From positions 1-63,123 of the forward strand of contig NZ_JAIQZJ010000021.1 of NCBI RefSeq assembly GCF_020073815.1: DNA of 63,123 nt, read 5' to 3'. Shown here in pieces: positions 15,882 through 24,749 of the stretch (position 1 is the stretch's first letter; every line of letters begins with the position of its first letter). A program made the translations under genes and the position numbers. The stretch comes from Nocardioides mangrovi. GTDB lineage: Bacteria; Actinomycetota; Actinomycetes; Propionibacteriales; Nocardioidaceae. The notes beneath the pieces are model-generated. The model was not told the DNA's origin and did no database searches. It saw only the letters and a program-made list of their open reading frames with translations.

Positions 15882-16833
15882 CGTCACCGTCGTCGTCAAC
15901 CCGATGAAGGTGGACGTCGAGGAGGTCCGGTCGACGCTGGCGGACGTCGCGGCCGAGTCGGGTCTGCCGGAGCCGACGATCGTCGAGACGACCGAGGACG
16001 ACTGCGGCTTCGGGCAGACCCGCACAGCGGTCGAGCGAGGCGCGAGCCTGGTGTGCGCGCTCGGCGGCGACGGGACGGTCCGCGCCGTGGCGCAGGAGCT
16101 CGTCGGGACCGGCGTTCCCCTCGGCCTCCTCCCCGGCGGAACCGGCAACCTGCTGGCGCGCAACGTGGGTGGCGGGGTGGACGGTCTCGCGGACGCCGCG
16201 CGCATCGCCTTCGCCGGTCGCGACCGGGTCATCGACGTCGGCTGGCTCGTGCTCGATCCCAGCCCCGCGCAGCTGGACGGGATCCCGGAGCCTGCCGACA
16301 ACGTGCACTGCTTCACCGTCATGGCCGGCGTCGGCTTCGACGCCCAGATGATGGCCGACGCGCCCGAGGGGGTGAAGGACAAGGTCGGCTGGGCGGCGTA
16401 CGTCGCCAGCGGAGGACGTCACCTCACGGACCCGCCCTTCTCGCTGGAGGTCGTCGTGGACGGCGAGGCCACGTCCGCCACCAAGGCCCGGACCGTCGTG
16501 GTCGGCAACTGCGGCGAGCTCACGGGCGGCATGGTGCTGCTGCCCGACGCGGAGCTCGACGACGGGCTGCTCGACGTCGCGACGGTCAGTCCCGAGAGCC
16601 TGACGCAGTGGATCGGCGTCGCCGCCCGGGTCCTGGCCGAGCGCGGCGACGGCCCCGCCCTCGAGCGCTCGAGCGGGCGCGACGTGACGGTGGCCGTCGA
16701 CCCGCCGCAGCTGTGTGAGGTCGACGGTGACGTGCTGGTCGAGGCGACGACCATGAGGTTCGTGATCCAGCCCGATGCCCTCGTGGTGCGCGTCAGCCAG
16801 GACGTCGGCGAGCCTCAGCAGGAGGCGTTGTAG
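15868..16833 (+). CDS. Diacylglycerol kinase family lipid kinase
   Basis: 321-residue soluble lipid kinase of the DgkB/YegS/LCB5 family, which phosphorylates diacylglycerol or a related lipid alcohol using ATP. Nucleotide-binding motifs GGDGTVRAVAQEL (about 69-81) and LLPGGTGNLLARN (about 90-102) are intact, as is the C-terminal beta-rich half (VDGDVLVEATTMRFVIQPDAL). The start codon lies inside the end of the DUF1206 gene. Its last 19 bases overlap the stop of the convergent secreted-protein gene. With the two PAP2 phosphatases upstream it could form a phosphatidate/diacylglycerol cycle, which is inference. Confidence 0.9.
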   Translation: MRASDVTVVVNPMKVDVEEVRSTLADVAAESGLPEPTIVETTEDDCGFGQTRTAVERGASLVCALGGDGTVRAVAQELVGTGVPLGLLPGGTGNLLARNVGGGVDGLADAARIAFAGRDRVIDVGWLVLDPSPAQLDGIPEPADNVHCFTVMAGVGFDAQMMADAPEGVKDKVGWAAYVASGGRHLTDPPFSLEVVVDGEATSATKARTVVVGNCGELTGGMVLLPDAELDDGLLDVATVSPESLTQWIGVAARVLAERGDGPALERSSGRDVTVAVDPPQLCEVDGDVLVEATTMRFVIQPDALVVRVSQDVGEPQQEAL

Positions 16834-18398
16834 GACGCACGCTGGAGCGAGGCGCCCTGGGTGACCTGCTTGCCACCGTCGAGCGTCCAGGAGCGCTGCC
16901 AGTCGGAGAAGAGCATCGTGTGGTTCATCTCCTTCTCGCCGTCGCCGACCAGGCTGAAGCGCAGGGTCATCGGAACGCCGGAGACGGCCTTCGGGTCGTT
17001 GACGACGCCGACGGTCCTGCCGTCGACGAACCAGGTGATGTGTGACTTGCCGAGCTCGATCCCGATCGCGGCGGACCGCTGACCGATGTCGATCTTGCGC
17101 GTGGCGGTCCACTTCGTGCCGGAGGCCGACCGCGCGCCGATGTCGATGCTGTGGCCGCCGGCGTCGATGTCGGCGACGGTGATGTTGCGGGTGCCGCAGC
17201 GGTAGTCGCTGGCGCGCTCGGGGACCAGCTCGAGGACCGCGTGGTAGTCCTGGGCCCCGGTCTCGAAGCGCTTGATCCGGAACGCCGTCTCCCAGCGGCC
17301 GTACGCCGCGGGGTTGTCCTGCATCGTGGCGCGAGTGGTGCCGACGTCGCCGTCGCCCCGGAAGTTGCGCCCGCTGTCGAGCGAGATCTGGCCGTTGAGC
17401 TGGGCCGCCCGGCCGGTGCCGTCGGAGGAGTCGAGCCACCAGCCCCGCCGGTCGGTGCCGCGGTAGGGCCGGCTGGTCAGGGACTCACCGGAGGTCCAGG
17501 CGAAGTCCCAGAGCGAGATGCCCCAGAGGTGGGCCTTCGCGGCGGTCTGGCCGTTGCGGCTGCTCGGCGAGCCGGTCTCCTTGTACGGGCGGGACGGCGC
17601 GGTCGGGGCCTCGTCGCGGCCGACGTTGGGGTGGAGCGGGTCGACGACGCGGACGGTGAACGGGAAGGACGGGTACCAGCCGATCTTGTCGCCGCCCTTG
17701 GTCCAGTCCTCCTCGCGGACGCGGTAGGTGACGTAGCCCGCGGCACCGACGGTCTGCACGAAGGCGCCGTTGCCGAGGATGCTGGTCCTGGTGGTGTCGA
17801 GCGTCTTCCAGGTGTCGCCGTCGACGCGCTGCTGGAGGGTGAGGGTGCGCCCCGGGATGACCGGCGGCGGCAGGTCGGGGCGCCCGACCAGGGTGGGCGT
17901 GGTGTCGACGGCGATCGTGAACGGGAGGTTCATCACCACTTCGCCGTCGTCGAGGCCCGGCAGCTTGGCGGTCGAGAGCGTGAGATCCTGCGACTTCGCG
18001 TCGAAGTCCCACGAGCCGGTGACGGCGCCCTTGCCCACGACCCGCATCCGGATGTTGAACATCGACGGCGCGGGATAGGTGAAGGTGAAGCTGCCGTCGG
18101 GCTTGGTGGTGGTGCTGAAGCCCTCGACGTCGCTCCACACGTCGCCGATGCGACCCATGTTCTTCTGCAGGTGGATGCGACGGACGCCGCTGACACCGAG
18201 GTCGCCGGAGAAGGTGAGCTGCTGACCGCCCACGAACAGCGAGCCGGGGCTGACCAGGAGCGAGCCGACGGACCGCTTCGCCCGGTGCTTCGCGTGGTGC
18301 CGCTCGGCGGCGGCTCCGGGCGCGGTCAGACCGGCCAGCACGATCCCGGCCAGTGCGATCCCGAGCGCAAGGCGCGCGAGAGTACCCGTCTTCTCCAC
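16815..18398 (-). CDS. Secreted protein with a GH16-like beta-sandwich domain
   Basis: 527 residues. Signal peptide (about 1-31, ending APGAAAERHH), a basic linker, about 220 residues of immunoglobulin-like beta structure, then a C-terminal domain (about 285-500) patterned like a concanavalin-type glucanase/lectin (GRWETAFRIKR, HAVLELVPE, KWTATRKIDIG, ITWFVDGRTVG). The GH16 catalytic signature ExDxxE is not present at the expected place (NITVADIDAGG), so it is more likely a carbohydrate-binding or structural protein than an active glucanase. The single C-terminal Cys could pair with the Cys in YRCGTRN. It lies alone, convergent with the lipid kinase. Confidence 0.72.
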   Translation of the reverse strand: MEKTGTLARLALGIALAGIVLAGLTAPGAAAERHHAKHRAKRSVGSLLVSPGSLFVGGQQLTFSGDLGVSGVRRIHLQKNMGRIGDVWSDVEGFSTTTKPDGSFTFTYPAPSMFNIRMRVVGKGAVTGSWDFDAKSQDLTLSTAKLPGLDDGEVVMNLPFTIAVDTTPTLVGRPDLPPPVIPGRTLTLQQRVDGDTWKTLDTTRTSILGNGAFVQTVGAAGYVTYRVREEDWTKGGDKIGWYPSFPFTVRVVDPLHPNVGRDEAPTAPSRPYKETGSPSSRNGQTAAKAHLWGISLWDFAWTSGESLTSRPYRGTDRRGWWLDSSDGTGRAAQLNGQISLDSGRNFRGDGDVGTTRATMQDNPAAYGRWETAFRIKRFETGAQDYHAVLELVPERASDYRCGTRNITVADIDAGGHSIDIGARSASGTKWTATRKIDIGQRSAAIGIELGKSHITWFVDGRTVGVVNDPKAVSGVPMTLRFSLVGDGEKEMNHTMLFSDWQRSWTLDGGKQVTQGASLQRASYNASC

Positions 18399-18501
18399 GG
18401 AGTCGACGGTAGGTCTGGACCAGCGTCCTGTCCGACGAATGCGGACATTAGTGATCGTGCCGCCGAATACCCCGTTCTGGGTACGCCGTCAGTCGCTGCC
18501 G

Positions 18502-18870
18502 TCAGCTGGTGCGGCGGGAGTCGAGGGCGAGGGCGAGCGCGTTGAGGCCGGCCCAGCCGAGCGTCACGCCGAGGACCTTGCGGCGGACGTCGGGATCCTC
18601 GGTGCGGGTCGCCAGCAGCGCCCCGTCACCGAGGTCCATCGCGATCCGGGCGAGCATCGCGGCGCGGACGGTGCCGGGTCGCCGGCCGAGGATCGCGAGG
18701 CTGCTGATCGCGAGGTCGCGGACGCCGTACGTGCGCGCCAGCAGCTCGAGGCCCTCTCGGTCCTTGCGATCGGCGTCGAGCGCCTGCCACAGGTGGGCGG
18801 GCTGGGCGAGGGCGTAGCCGCCGTACGCGGCGGTGGCGGTGGAGACGAGGCGGCTCAGCGGGTAGCTCAT
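18502..18870 (-). CDS. Small membrane protein, unknown function (DUF4267-like pattern)
   Basis: 122 residues with three or four weak hydrophobic segments and a central TYGVRDLAISSLAILG motif that recalls the GxRDL motif of small DUF4267-type membrane proteins; the resemblance is from memory. The open frame extends 37 codons further, but this ATG (MSYPLSRLVSTATAAYGG) begins the hydrophobic, family-like part. No strong ribosome binding site. It is downstream of the acyltransferase on the same strand, with a 132-bp gap in which I see no other feature. Confidence 0.6.
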   Translation of the reverse strand: MSYPLSRLVSTATAAYGGYALAQPAHLWQALDADRKDREGLELLARTYGVRDLAISSLAILGRRPGTVRAAMLARIAMDLGDGALLATRTEDPDVRRKVLGVTLGWAGLNALALALDSRRTS

Positions 18871-19002
18871 GGGTGCGGCGTACCCGCTGGCCCCCTCGAT
18901 CACGCGGGCAGCGGCTGCTCGGTCTCGAGGTCGACGGTCACCAGCGAGCGAGGTGCAGACCGCGTCCACGAGCCTGACCACGTCCCGTCGTCCGGCTCCG
19001 TG

Positions 19003-21144
19003 TCACGGCGAGGCGACCGCGCTCCGATCGCGCGACATGCCGAGGGCCTTGTCGAGGGCGGGCGTGAGGTAGGACGCGTACTCGACCGTGACGTGGGCGA
19101 GGTCGCGCCGGGTGATGTAGTCGCCGACGACGCCCGGGCAGCGGCCGTGCAAGCAGAACCAGCGCGTCGGGTCGAGCACCTGCACCCCGGCACTCGCGGC
19201 TCCGCGGCTGGCGGCGTCGATGAACTGGTCGACGAGCGGGTCCTGCGAGGAGACGCAGCGCTCGAGGGTGGCCCGCCGCTTGGCCAGGCACTCCACGGCC
19301 TGGGCGGTCGTCGCCGGAGGGTCGTCGAGGTAGACGACACGCTCCGAGTGCGCGGACACGTCCACGAGGGTGCGCCGTACGCCCTCCTCGAACGCGGCCA
19401 GCTCCCCGGCGGTGTCCGTCACGTGGCTGCCGTCGTCGAGGACGTAGCCGCGGTTGGGGTTGGCCTCCGAGGCCACGAGCGTCAGGTCGGGAGCGAGGTC
19501 GTCCACCTCGGAGCGCGCCCAGTCCTGGAAGTCGGCGCACTCCTCGGCGGGACCGCCGACCTTGAGCCAGGGCGTTACGTCCGCACCCGGACACCCGACG
19601 CGCACCAGCCAGTACGCGCGGTACCCGTGCTTCTCCGCGATGCGGTCGAGCGCAGGGATCCACTGCCGCGCATGGGAGTCGCCGACCAGCACCATCGTCT
19701 TGTCGCCGTCGGGATCGCCCATCGGGCACAGGTCGGTGGACGGGTCGTTCCAGTAGTCGCAGGCGCCGAGGTCGGGCTTGAGCTTGTCGAGGTGGAACGG
19801 GTCCGGCCGGAGCCCGCCCGGGATCTCCAGCCCGTTGTCGGCCGCGAGGAGCGAGGCCTGCACCAGCGCGACGTACGGCGACGGGTCGAACGACGGCACC
19901 GGCTCCCCCGACCGCTGGCCGTAGTGCGCGAGCGTGATCGGCTCGCCGTGCGGCACGTCCACGCGCATCACCACGGCCTTCGCCCCGACCAGCGCGGGGA
20001 TCACCAGCACGAGGGCCGCGGGGTAGAGCAGCAGACCGCGCGAGGGGCGCACGGAGATCACCCGCGCGTGGCGCACCGGGTTCTCGACGAGGTGGTAGGT
20101 CAGCGCCGAGACCGCCAGCGCCGCCACCAGCACCGCCAGCCCGCGTGCCCCCGAGACCGGCCCCCAGATCGCCGCGGCGAAGACGAGGAAGGGCCAGTGC
20201 CACAGGTAGAACGAGTAGGACCAGTCCCCCACGGCCCGGAACGGCCGGAGGGCGAGCAGCCGCTGCGGGAGCGCGGAGGCACCCGCGGTCGGCACCCCGC
20301 CGAGCAGGAGGAGGACGGCGCCGAGCACCGGCAGAGCGGCCGCCGACCCCGGGAAGGGCGTCGTCGCGTCGTACGTCAGCGCGGCGGTGAGGATCGCCAG
20401 GAGGCCGATCCACGACGCCGCCGTACGCAGCCCGCGCGGGGTCGCCTGCGCGCGGGCGACCAGGCACGCGGCCAGTGCGCCCGTGGCCAGCTCCCAGACC
20501 CGGGCGCGCGTCGAGAAGTAGGCGCCGACCGGCTCGCTGGCCGTGTCGAGCAGCGAGAACGCGAACGACGCGGCGATCACGACCAGCAGCGCCAGGGCGA
20601 CGTACCGCGCGTTGCCCCGGGGAGCGACGTGGCCCCCGTTGCGCCGGCGGCGGGCGACGACCCAGATGACGACCGCGATGAGGAGTGGCCAGAAGAGGTA
20701 GAACTGCTCCTCGACCGCCAGCGACCAGTAGTGCTGGAAGGGTGAGGGGCTCGCGTCACCCTGGAAGTAGTCGGTCCCGTCCCGCGCGAACTTGATGTTG
20801 CCGGCGAAGAACAGCACCCAAGCCGCGTCCTCGATCGCCGCGATCGCCTGGACACCGCTCAGCAGCGCGACGGAGGCGCCGACGGTGACCAGGAGCACCA
20901 GCAGCGAGGCGGGCAGGATGCGGCGCGCGCGACGCGCGTAGAAGTCCCGGAGCGAGATCCGCCCGTGGCGGTCGTGGTCCTTCAGGAGCAGCCCGGTGAT
21001 CAGGAACCCGGAGATCACGAAGAAGACGTCCACCCCGACGTACCCGCCGTGGAACGGCCCGACGTCAGCGTGGTCGACCGCGACCAGGAGGACGGCGAGG
21101 GCCCGCAGACCCTGCACGTCACCTCTGAACTGCCCCCGAGACAT
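19003..21144 (-). CDS. Membrane acyltransferase with C-terminal SGNH domain (OafA-like)
   Basis: 713 residues. An N-terminal acyltransferase-3 domain of about ten helices (residues 1-350) carries the typical start RGDVQGLRALAVLLVAVDHA and the YVGVDVFFVISGFLIT motif. The extracytoplasmic C-terminus is an SGNH-hydrolase-like domain with VGDSHARQW and a distal DxxH (RDLAHVTVEY). Enzymes of this architecture O-acetylate cell-surface polysaccharides or peptidoglycan: the membrane part passes the acyl group across and the SGNH part transfers it. The acceptor is unknown and no polysaccharide genes are adjacent. Confidence 0.92.
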   Translation of the reverse strand: MSRGQFRGDVQGLRALAVLLVAVDHADVGPFHGGYVGVDVFFVISGFLITGLLLKDHDRHGRISLRDFYARRARRILPASLLVLLVTVGASVALLSGVQAIAAIEDAAWVLFFAGNIKFARDGTDYFQGDASPSPFQHYWSLAVEEQFYLFWPLLIAVVIWVVARRRRNGGHVAPRGNARYVALALLVVIAASFAFSLLDTASEPVGAYFSTRARVWELATGALAACLVARAQATPRGLRTAASWIGLLAILTAALTYDATTPFPGSAAALPVLGAVLLLLGGVPTAGASALPQRLLALRPFRAVGDWSYSFYLWHWPFLVFAAAIWGPVSGARGLAVLVAALAVSALTYHLVENPVRHARVISVRPSRGLLLYPAALVLVIPALVGAKAVVMRVDVPHGEPITLAHYGQRSGEPVPSFDPSPYVALVQASLLAADNGLEIPGGLRPDPFHLDKLKPDLGACDYWNDPSTDLCPMGDPDGDKTMVLVGDSHARQWIPALDRIAEKHGYRAYWLVRVGCPGADVTPWLKVGGPAEECADFQDWARSEVDDLAPDLTLVASEANPNRGYVLDDGSHVTDTAGELAAFEEGVRRTLVDVSAHSERVVYLDDPPATTAQAVECLAKRRATLERCVSSQDPLVDQFIDAASRGAASAGVQVLDPTRWFCLHGRCPGVVGDYITRRDLAHVTVEYASYLTPALDKALGMSRDRSAVASP

Positions 21145-21208
21145 CGATCGATCGTAAGTCGGCGCGTGCCGTCAGGACGAGTTTGACATCGGTGGGTCGG
21201 ACATGCAG

Positions 21209-21242
21209 ACGGGCCCGCCTCACTCGCGTGAGACGGGCCCGT
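21209..21242 (-). terminator. Terminator hairpin downstream of tRNA-Asn
   Basis: On the minus strand a 15-bp stem (one G-U pair) with a four-base GCGA loop begins seven bases after the tRNA-Asn 3' end. Arms are at 21209-21223 and 21228-21242. It is a convincing terminator for the tRNA, though the following U-run is poor. Confidence 0.75.
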
Positions 21243-21248
21243 GATCTG

Positions 21249-21321
21249 CTCCCCCGGTTGGACTCGAACCAACAACCCTCCGGTTAACAGCCGAATGCTC
21301 TGCCAGTTGAGCTACAGGGGA
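21249..21321 (-). tRNA. tRNA-Asn (anticodon GUU)
   Basis: A 73-nt cloverleaf on the minus strand: acceptor TCCCCTG pairs with CGGGGGA, D-loop TAGCTCAACTGGCAGAG, anticodon loop CTGTTAACC giving GUU, T-arm GTTGGTTCGAGTCCAAC. CCA is not encoded. Confidence 0.96.
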
Positions 21322-21388
21322 TCGGGTGCAGCCCGCACAGGTTAGCAATCGGCCGCCCCAACGAAAAATCGAGGTGCCCCGACCGGGA

Positions 21389-21910
21389 TCAGTCGACTCC
21401 GACTTCCGCGCGGGCGGCCGCGAGGGCCTCCTCGGCGGCCCGGCGTACGGCGGGATCGGCCGGGTCGACGCCCTCGTCGAACTCGTAGATCCAGCTGATC
21501 GGCCGATCCCCGGCGGGTGCCCGGCGGGCGATCACCCGGAGCGCGCGGCGACCATCGACGGGCACGCTGCGCTGGAAGACGACGCTGGCGGTGACCCGCT
21601 CCCGGAGCAGCTCGAGGAGCCGGCCGGGCTCCTCGATGGTGAAGGTGTGCTCGGGTCGCGGCTCGCCCCAGGTGCCGACCTCGCTGACCCGGAGGACCCC
21701 GGTGTCGCGGTCCCAGTCTGCGGCCTGGACGTCCTCCCACGGGATCCGGAGGGTCTCCTCGAGGCGGAACGTGCCGCCCTGCGAGCGCGCGACGTAGAGC
21801 GCGTCGCGGGTGCCGCCGAGGTGACCCTCGTCGGCGCGGGCGTCGGCGAGCAGCCGCTCCCCCCGCTCGACCCGGATCGGCGGTCGCTCGCCGCGGCGGA
21901 AGAGGCTCAT
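21389..21910 (-). CDS. Conserved protein encoded downstream of dnaG, unknown function
   Basis: 173 residues, soluble, alpha/beta, with no signal peptide. It starts MSLFRRGERPPI and contains IPWEDVQAADWDRDTGVLRVSEVGTWG, suggesting a PH-like or small beta-barrel N-terminal half, and ends in an Ala/Glu helix. Genes of this kind commonly follow dnaG in actinobacteria, but I know of no assigned role. Its ATG overlaps the dnaG stop by four bases, so it is translated from the same mRNA. Confidence 0.75.
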   Translation of the reverse strand: MSLFRRGERPPIRVERGERLLADARADEGHLGGTRDALYVARSQGGTFRLEETLRIPWEDVQAADWDRDTGVLRVSEVGTWGEPRPEHTFTIEEPGRLLELLRERVTASVVFQRSVPVDGRRALRVIARRAPAGDRPISWIYEFDEGVDPADPAVRRAAEEALAAARAEVGVD

Positions 21911-23793
21911 ACGGCGGGACCTCGCAGTCGGTCACGGATGCTGCGCCGCTGGCTCTCGAGGGTCGCGAGCTCGCCGAAGATGGCGTTGAAGCTCTCGACG
22001 TCGGCCGGATCGGTGCGGTGCAGCCGGGAGCTGAGGTCCTCGATCCGGCGGCCGACGGCGCGCTCCTGGAGGCGGAGGAGGTACTCGGTGACGTACGCCG
22101 CGTCGGGAGCCTTCTTGAGCGGCGCCACCGCCAGGGCGCTGATCGCCGAGACGACCGCCGGGTCGTCCGTCGAGTCGCGCAGGCGGGCCGCCCAGCCCTG
22201 GTCGCCGACGCCGGCGGCGATGCCACCGGCGGCCGCCACCAGCTCCCAGATCGCCCGCAGCGTCGGGTGGGTGAAGCTCTCCGGTCGGATCTCGGTGGTG
22301 AGGCGGCCGATGTTGATCGGCGCCTGGATGACCAGCATCAGCGTCTCCCGCTCGATCGCGAAGCGCGGGTCGCCGATGCTCGGGAGCGGAGGCGTCTCGG
22401 GACGGTCTGCCTCGGACGCGGCGGGGGTCGCGTGCTGGTGCTGGTCGGGAGCCGGCTTGCGGCTGGCGGCGCGGCGGACCTCCGCGCGCGCCTCGTCGGG
22501 GTCGACGCCGATCATCCCGGCGAGCTCGCGGGCGAACGCGTCGACCTTGGACCTGTCCCGGATGCTCGACACCAGGCGCGCGCCCTCGCGCAGGGCGTCG
22601 ATGCGACCGTCGGCGCGGTCGAGGTCGTACTTGGTGATCACGTTGGACAGCACGAAGCGGTAGAGCGGCACCCGGCCGCCGATCAGGTCGCGGACCGCGT
22701 CGTCGCCCTTCTTGATCCGCAGGTCGCAGGGGTCGAGGCCGTCGGGCTCCACGGCAACGTAGGTCTGGGAGACGAAGTTCTGGTCGCCGCCGAAGGCACG
22801 CAGGGCGGCCTTCTGCCCCGCGGCGTCACCGTCGAAGGTGAAGATCACCTCGCCGCGCGACCCGTCGCGGTCGTCGAGGAAGCGGCGCAGCACCCGGGCG
22901 TGGTCGTCGCCGAAGGCGGTGCCGCACGTGGCGACCGCCGTACCGACCCCGGAGAGGTGGCAGGCCATCACATCGGTGTAGCCCTCGACGATCACGGCCT
23001 GGGACGACTGGCCGATCGCCTTGCGGGCCAGGTCGATGCCGTAGAGGACCTGGCTCTTCTTGTAGAGCTTGGTCTCGGGGGTGTTGAGGTACTTGGCCTC
23101 GATCCGGTCGTCGTCGAAGATCCGCCGCGCGCCGAAGCCGATGGTGTCGCCGCTCGCGTCCCGGATCGGCCAGAGCAGGCGCCCGCGGAAACGGTCGTAC
23201 GCCGAGCGCCCGATCGCCACGACACCGGCCTCGACCGACTCCTCCTGGGAGAAGCCGCGGCCACGGAGGTGCTTGGTCACCGCCTCGCCGTCGCGGGGGG
23301 CGAAGCCGATGCCGAAGGTCTCGGCGGCTGCCTGGTCGAAGCCACGTTGGATGAGGAAGTCGCGGGCGGCTCGGGCGTCGGAGGTCGCGAGCTGCTCGGC
23401 GTAGAACTGCTGGGCGACCTTGTTGGCCTCGATCAGTCGGCCGCGCTGCGGGCCCTTCGGCTTGTCGTCGCGCCCGCCGAAGCCGTCGTCCTCGCGCCGG
23501 AGCACGATGCCCTGCTTCTCGGCGAGCCGCTCGACCACCTCGCCGAAGGCGAGGCCGTCGACCTTCATCAGGAAGTTGATGACGTCGCCGCCTTCTCCGC
23601 AGCCGAAGCAGTGGTAGAAACCTCGACTCGGGTTGACGTTGAAGGACGGCGACTTCTCGTCGTGGAAGGGGCAGAGGCCCTTGAGCGAGCCGCCGCCGGC
23701 GGGGCGGAGCGTGACGTACTGGCCGATGACGTCGTCGATGCGCGTCTTCTCGCGCACCTCGGCGATGTCCTCCTCGCGAATCCGTCCGGCCAC
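21907..23793 (-). CDS. dnaG: DNA primase
   Basis: 628 residues; synthesises RNA primers at the replication fork. The N-terminal CHC2 zinc ribbon (Cys41, His44, Cys62, Cys65: CPFH...CFGC) is intact, followed by the catalytic core and a TOPRIM domain with VEGYTDVMA, the acidic FTFDGDAAG, and DPCDL. The C-terminal helicase-binding region follows a Pro/His-containing linker (PAPDQHQHATPAA). Last-but-one gene of the run dgt - dehydrogenase - dnaG - hypothetical; dgt near dnaG is a usual actinobacterial arrangement. Confidence 0.97.
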   Translation of the reverse strand: MAGRIREEDIAEVREKTRIDDVIGQYVTLRPAGGGSLKGLCPFHDEKSPSFNVNPSRGFYHCFGCGEGGDVINFLMKVDGLAFGEVVERLAEKQGIVLRREDDGFGGRDDKPKGPQRGRLIEANKVAQQFYAEQLATSDARAARDFLIQRGFDQAAAETFGIGFAPRDGEAVTKHLRGRGFSQEESVEAGVVAIGRSAYDRFRGRLLWPIRDASGDTIGFGARRIFDDDRIEAKYLNTPETKLYKKSQVLYGIDLARKAIGQSSQAVIVEGYTDVMACHLSGVGTAVATCGTAFGDDHARVLRRFLDDRDGSRGEVIFTFDGDAAGQKAALRAFGGDQNFVSQTYVAVEPDGLDPCDLRIKKGDDAVRDLIGGRVPLYRFVLSNVITKYDLDRADGRIDALREGARLVSSIRDRSKVDAFARELAGMIGVDPDEARAEVRRAASRKPAPDQHQHATPAASEADRPETPPLPSIGDPRFAIERETLMLVIQAPINIGRLTTEIRPESFTHPTLRAIWELVAAAGGIAAGVGDQGWAARLRDSTDDPAVVSAISALAVAPLKKAPDAAYVTEYLLRLQERAVGRRIEDLSSRLHRTDPADVESFNAIFGELATLESQRRSIRDRLRGPAV

Positions 23794-23813
23794 GGGGCGA
23801 TCCTACGAGTGGG

Positions 23814-24749
23814 TCAGTAGTCGCCGGACATGATGTTCACCAGCTCCTCGCCGGCGGCGTACCGGTGGAGCTGCTCGCGGACCAGCCGGTGGGCGCGCGG
23901 CCACATCGCACTGCTGGCGCCGCCGACGTGCGGGGAGATGAGCAGGTTCGGGGCGTCCCAGAGGGCGTGGTCCTCGGGCAGCGGCTCGACCTCGGCGACG
24001 TCGATCGCCGCGTGGATCCGGCCGCTGTCGAGCGCCTCGAGCAGCGCAGGGGTGTCGACGACGGCGCCGCGGGCGACGTTGACGAGCAGCGCGCCGTCCT
24101 TCATCGCGGCCAGGAAGCCGGCGTCGACCAGGCCGCGGGTGGCGTCGGTGAGCGGGACGACGAGGATGACGACGTCGGCGCGCGGGAGCAGGGTGGGCAG
24201 CTCGTCGATGGCGTGCACCCGGGGCTCACCGCCGCGGGCGGTGCGGGCGACCCGGACCACCTCGACCTCGAAGGGCAGCAGCCGCCGCTCGATCGCCTCC
24301 CCCACCGCGCCGTACCCCACGATCAGGACGCGGCGGTCGGCGAGCGCGGGGTACCAGGCGGTGCGCCACTGGTGGCGGTCCTGGTCGCGCACGAAGGTGG
24401 GGACGCCGCGCAGGCTGGCCAGGGTGAGCGTGACCGCGAGCTCGGCGGTCGAGGCGTCGTGGATGCCGCGGCCGTTGCAGAGCGTGACCCCCTCGGGGAC
24501 GTGCGGGCGGATGTTGTCGACGCCCGCGGTCAGGGTCTGGATCACCTCGAGGCCGGTCATCGCGCCGAGGACCTCGGAGACGCGCGGCCCGACCTGGTAC
24601 GGCGGGACGTAGAACCGGACCTCGCCCACGCTGTCCGGCACGTGCTCGGTGGGGTCGACGACCTCGTAGCGCAGGCCGTCGGGCGGGTCACCTCCCTGGT
24701 CGCTGAGCTCGGCGGGGTCGAACGGCAGCCAGACGAGTCGGTCGGTCAT
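23814..24749 (-). CDS. D-2-hydroxyacid dehydrogenase
   Basis: 311-residue NAD(P)-dependent oxidoreductase of the D-isomer-specific 2-hydroxyacid dehydrogenase family. It has the dinucleotide-binding glycine motif VGYGAVGEAIE, the substrate-binding and catalytic Arg in VNVARGAVVD, the Glu in AEVEPLPEDH and the catalytic His in LLISPHVGG. The substrate is not predictable. Its ATG overlaps the dgt stop (ATGA) and it ends 20 bases before dnaG, so it is embedded in a replication/nucleotide operon that has no obvious metabolic link to it. Confidence 0.92.
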   Translation of the reverse strand: MTDRLVWLPFDPAELSDQGGDPPDGLRYEVVDPTEHVPDSVGEVRFYVPPYQVGPRVSEVLGAMTGLEVIQTLTAGVDNIRPHVPEGVTLCNGRGIHDASTAELAVTLTLASLRGVPTFVRDQDRHQWRTAWYPALADRRVLIVGYGAVGEAIERRLLPFEVEVVRVARTARGGEPRVHAIDELPTLLPRADVVILVVPLTDATRGLVDAGFLAAMKDGALLVNVARGAVVDTPALLEALDSGRIHAAIDVAEVEPLPEDHALWDAPNLLISPHVGGASSAMWPRAHRLVREQLHRYAAGEELVNIMSGDY

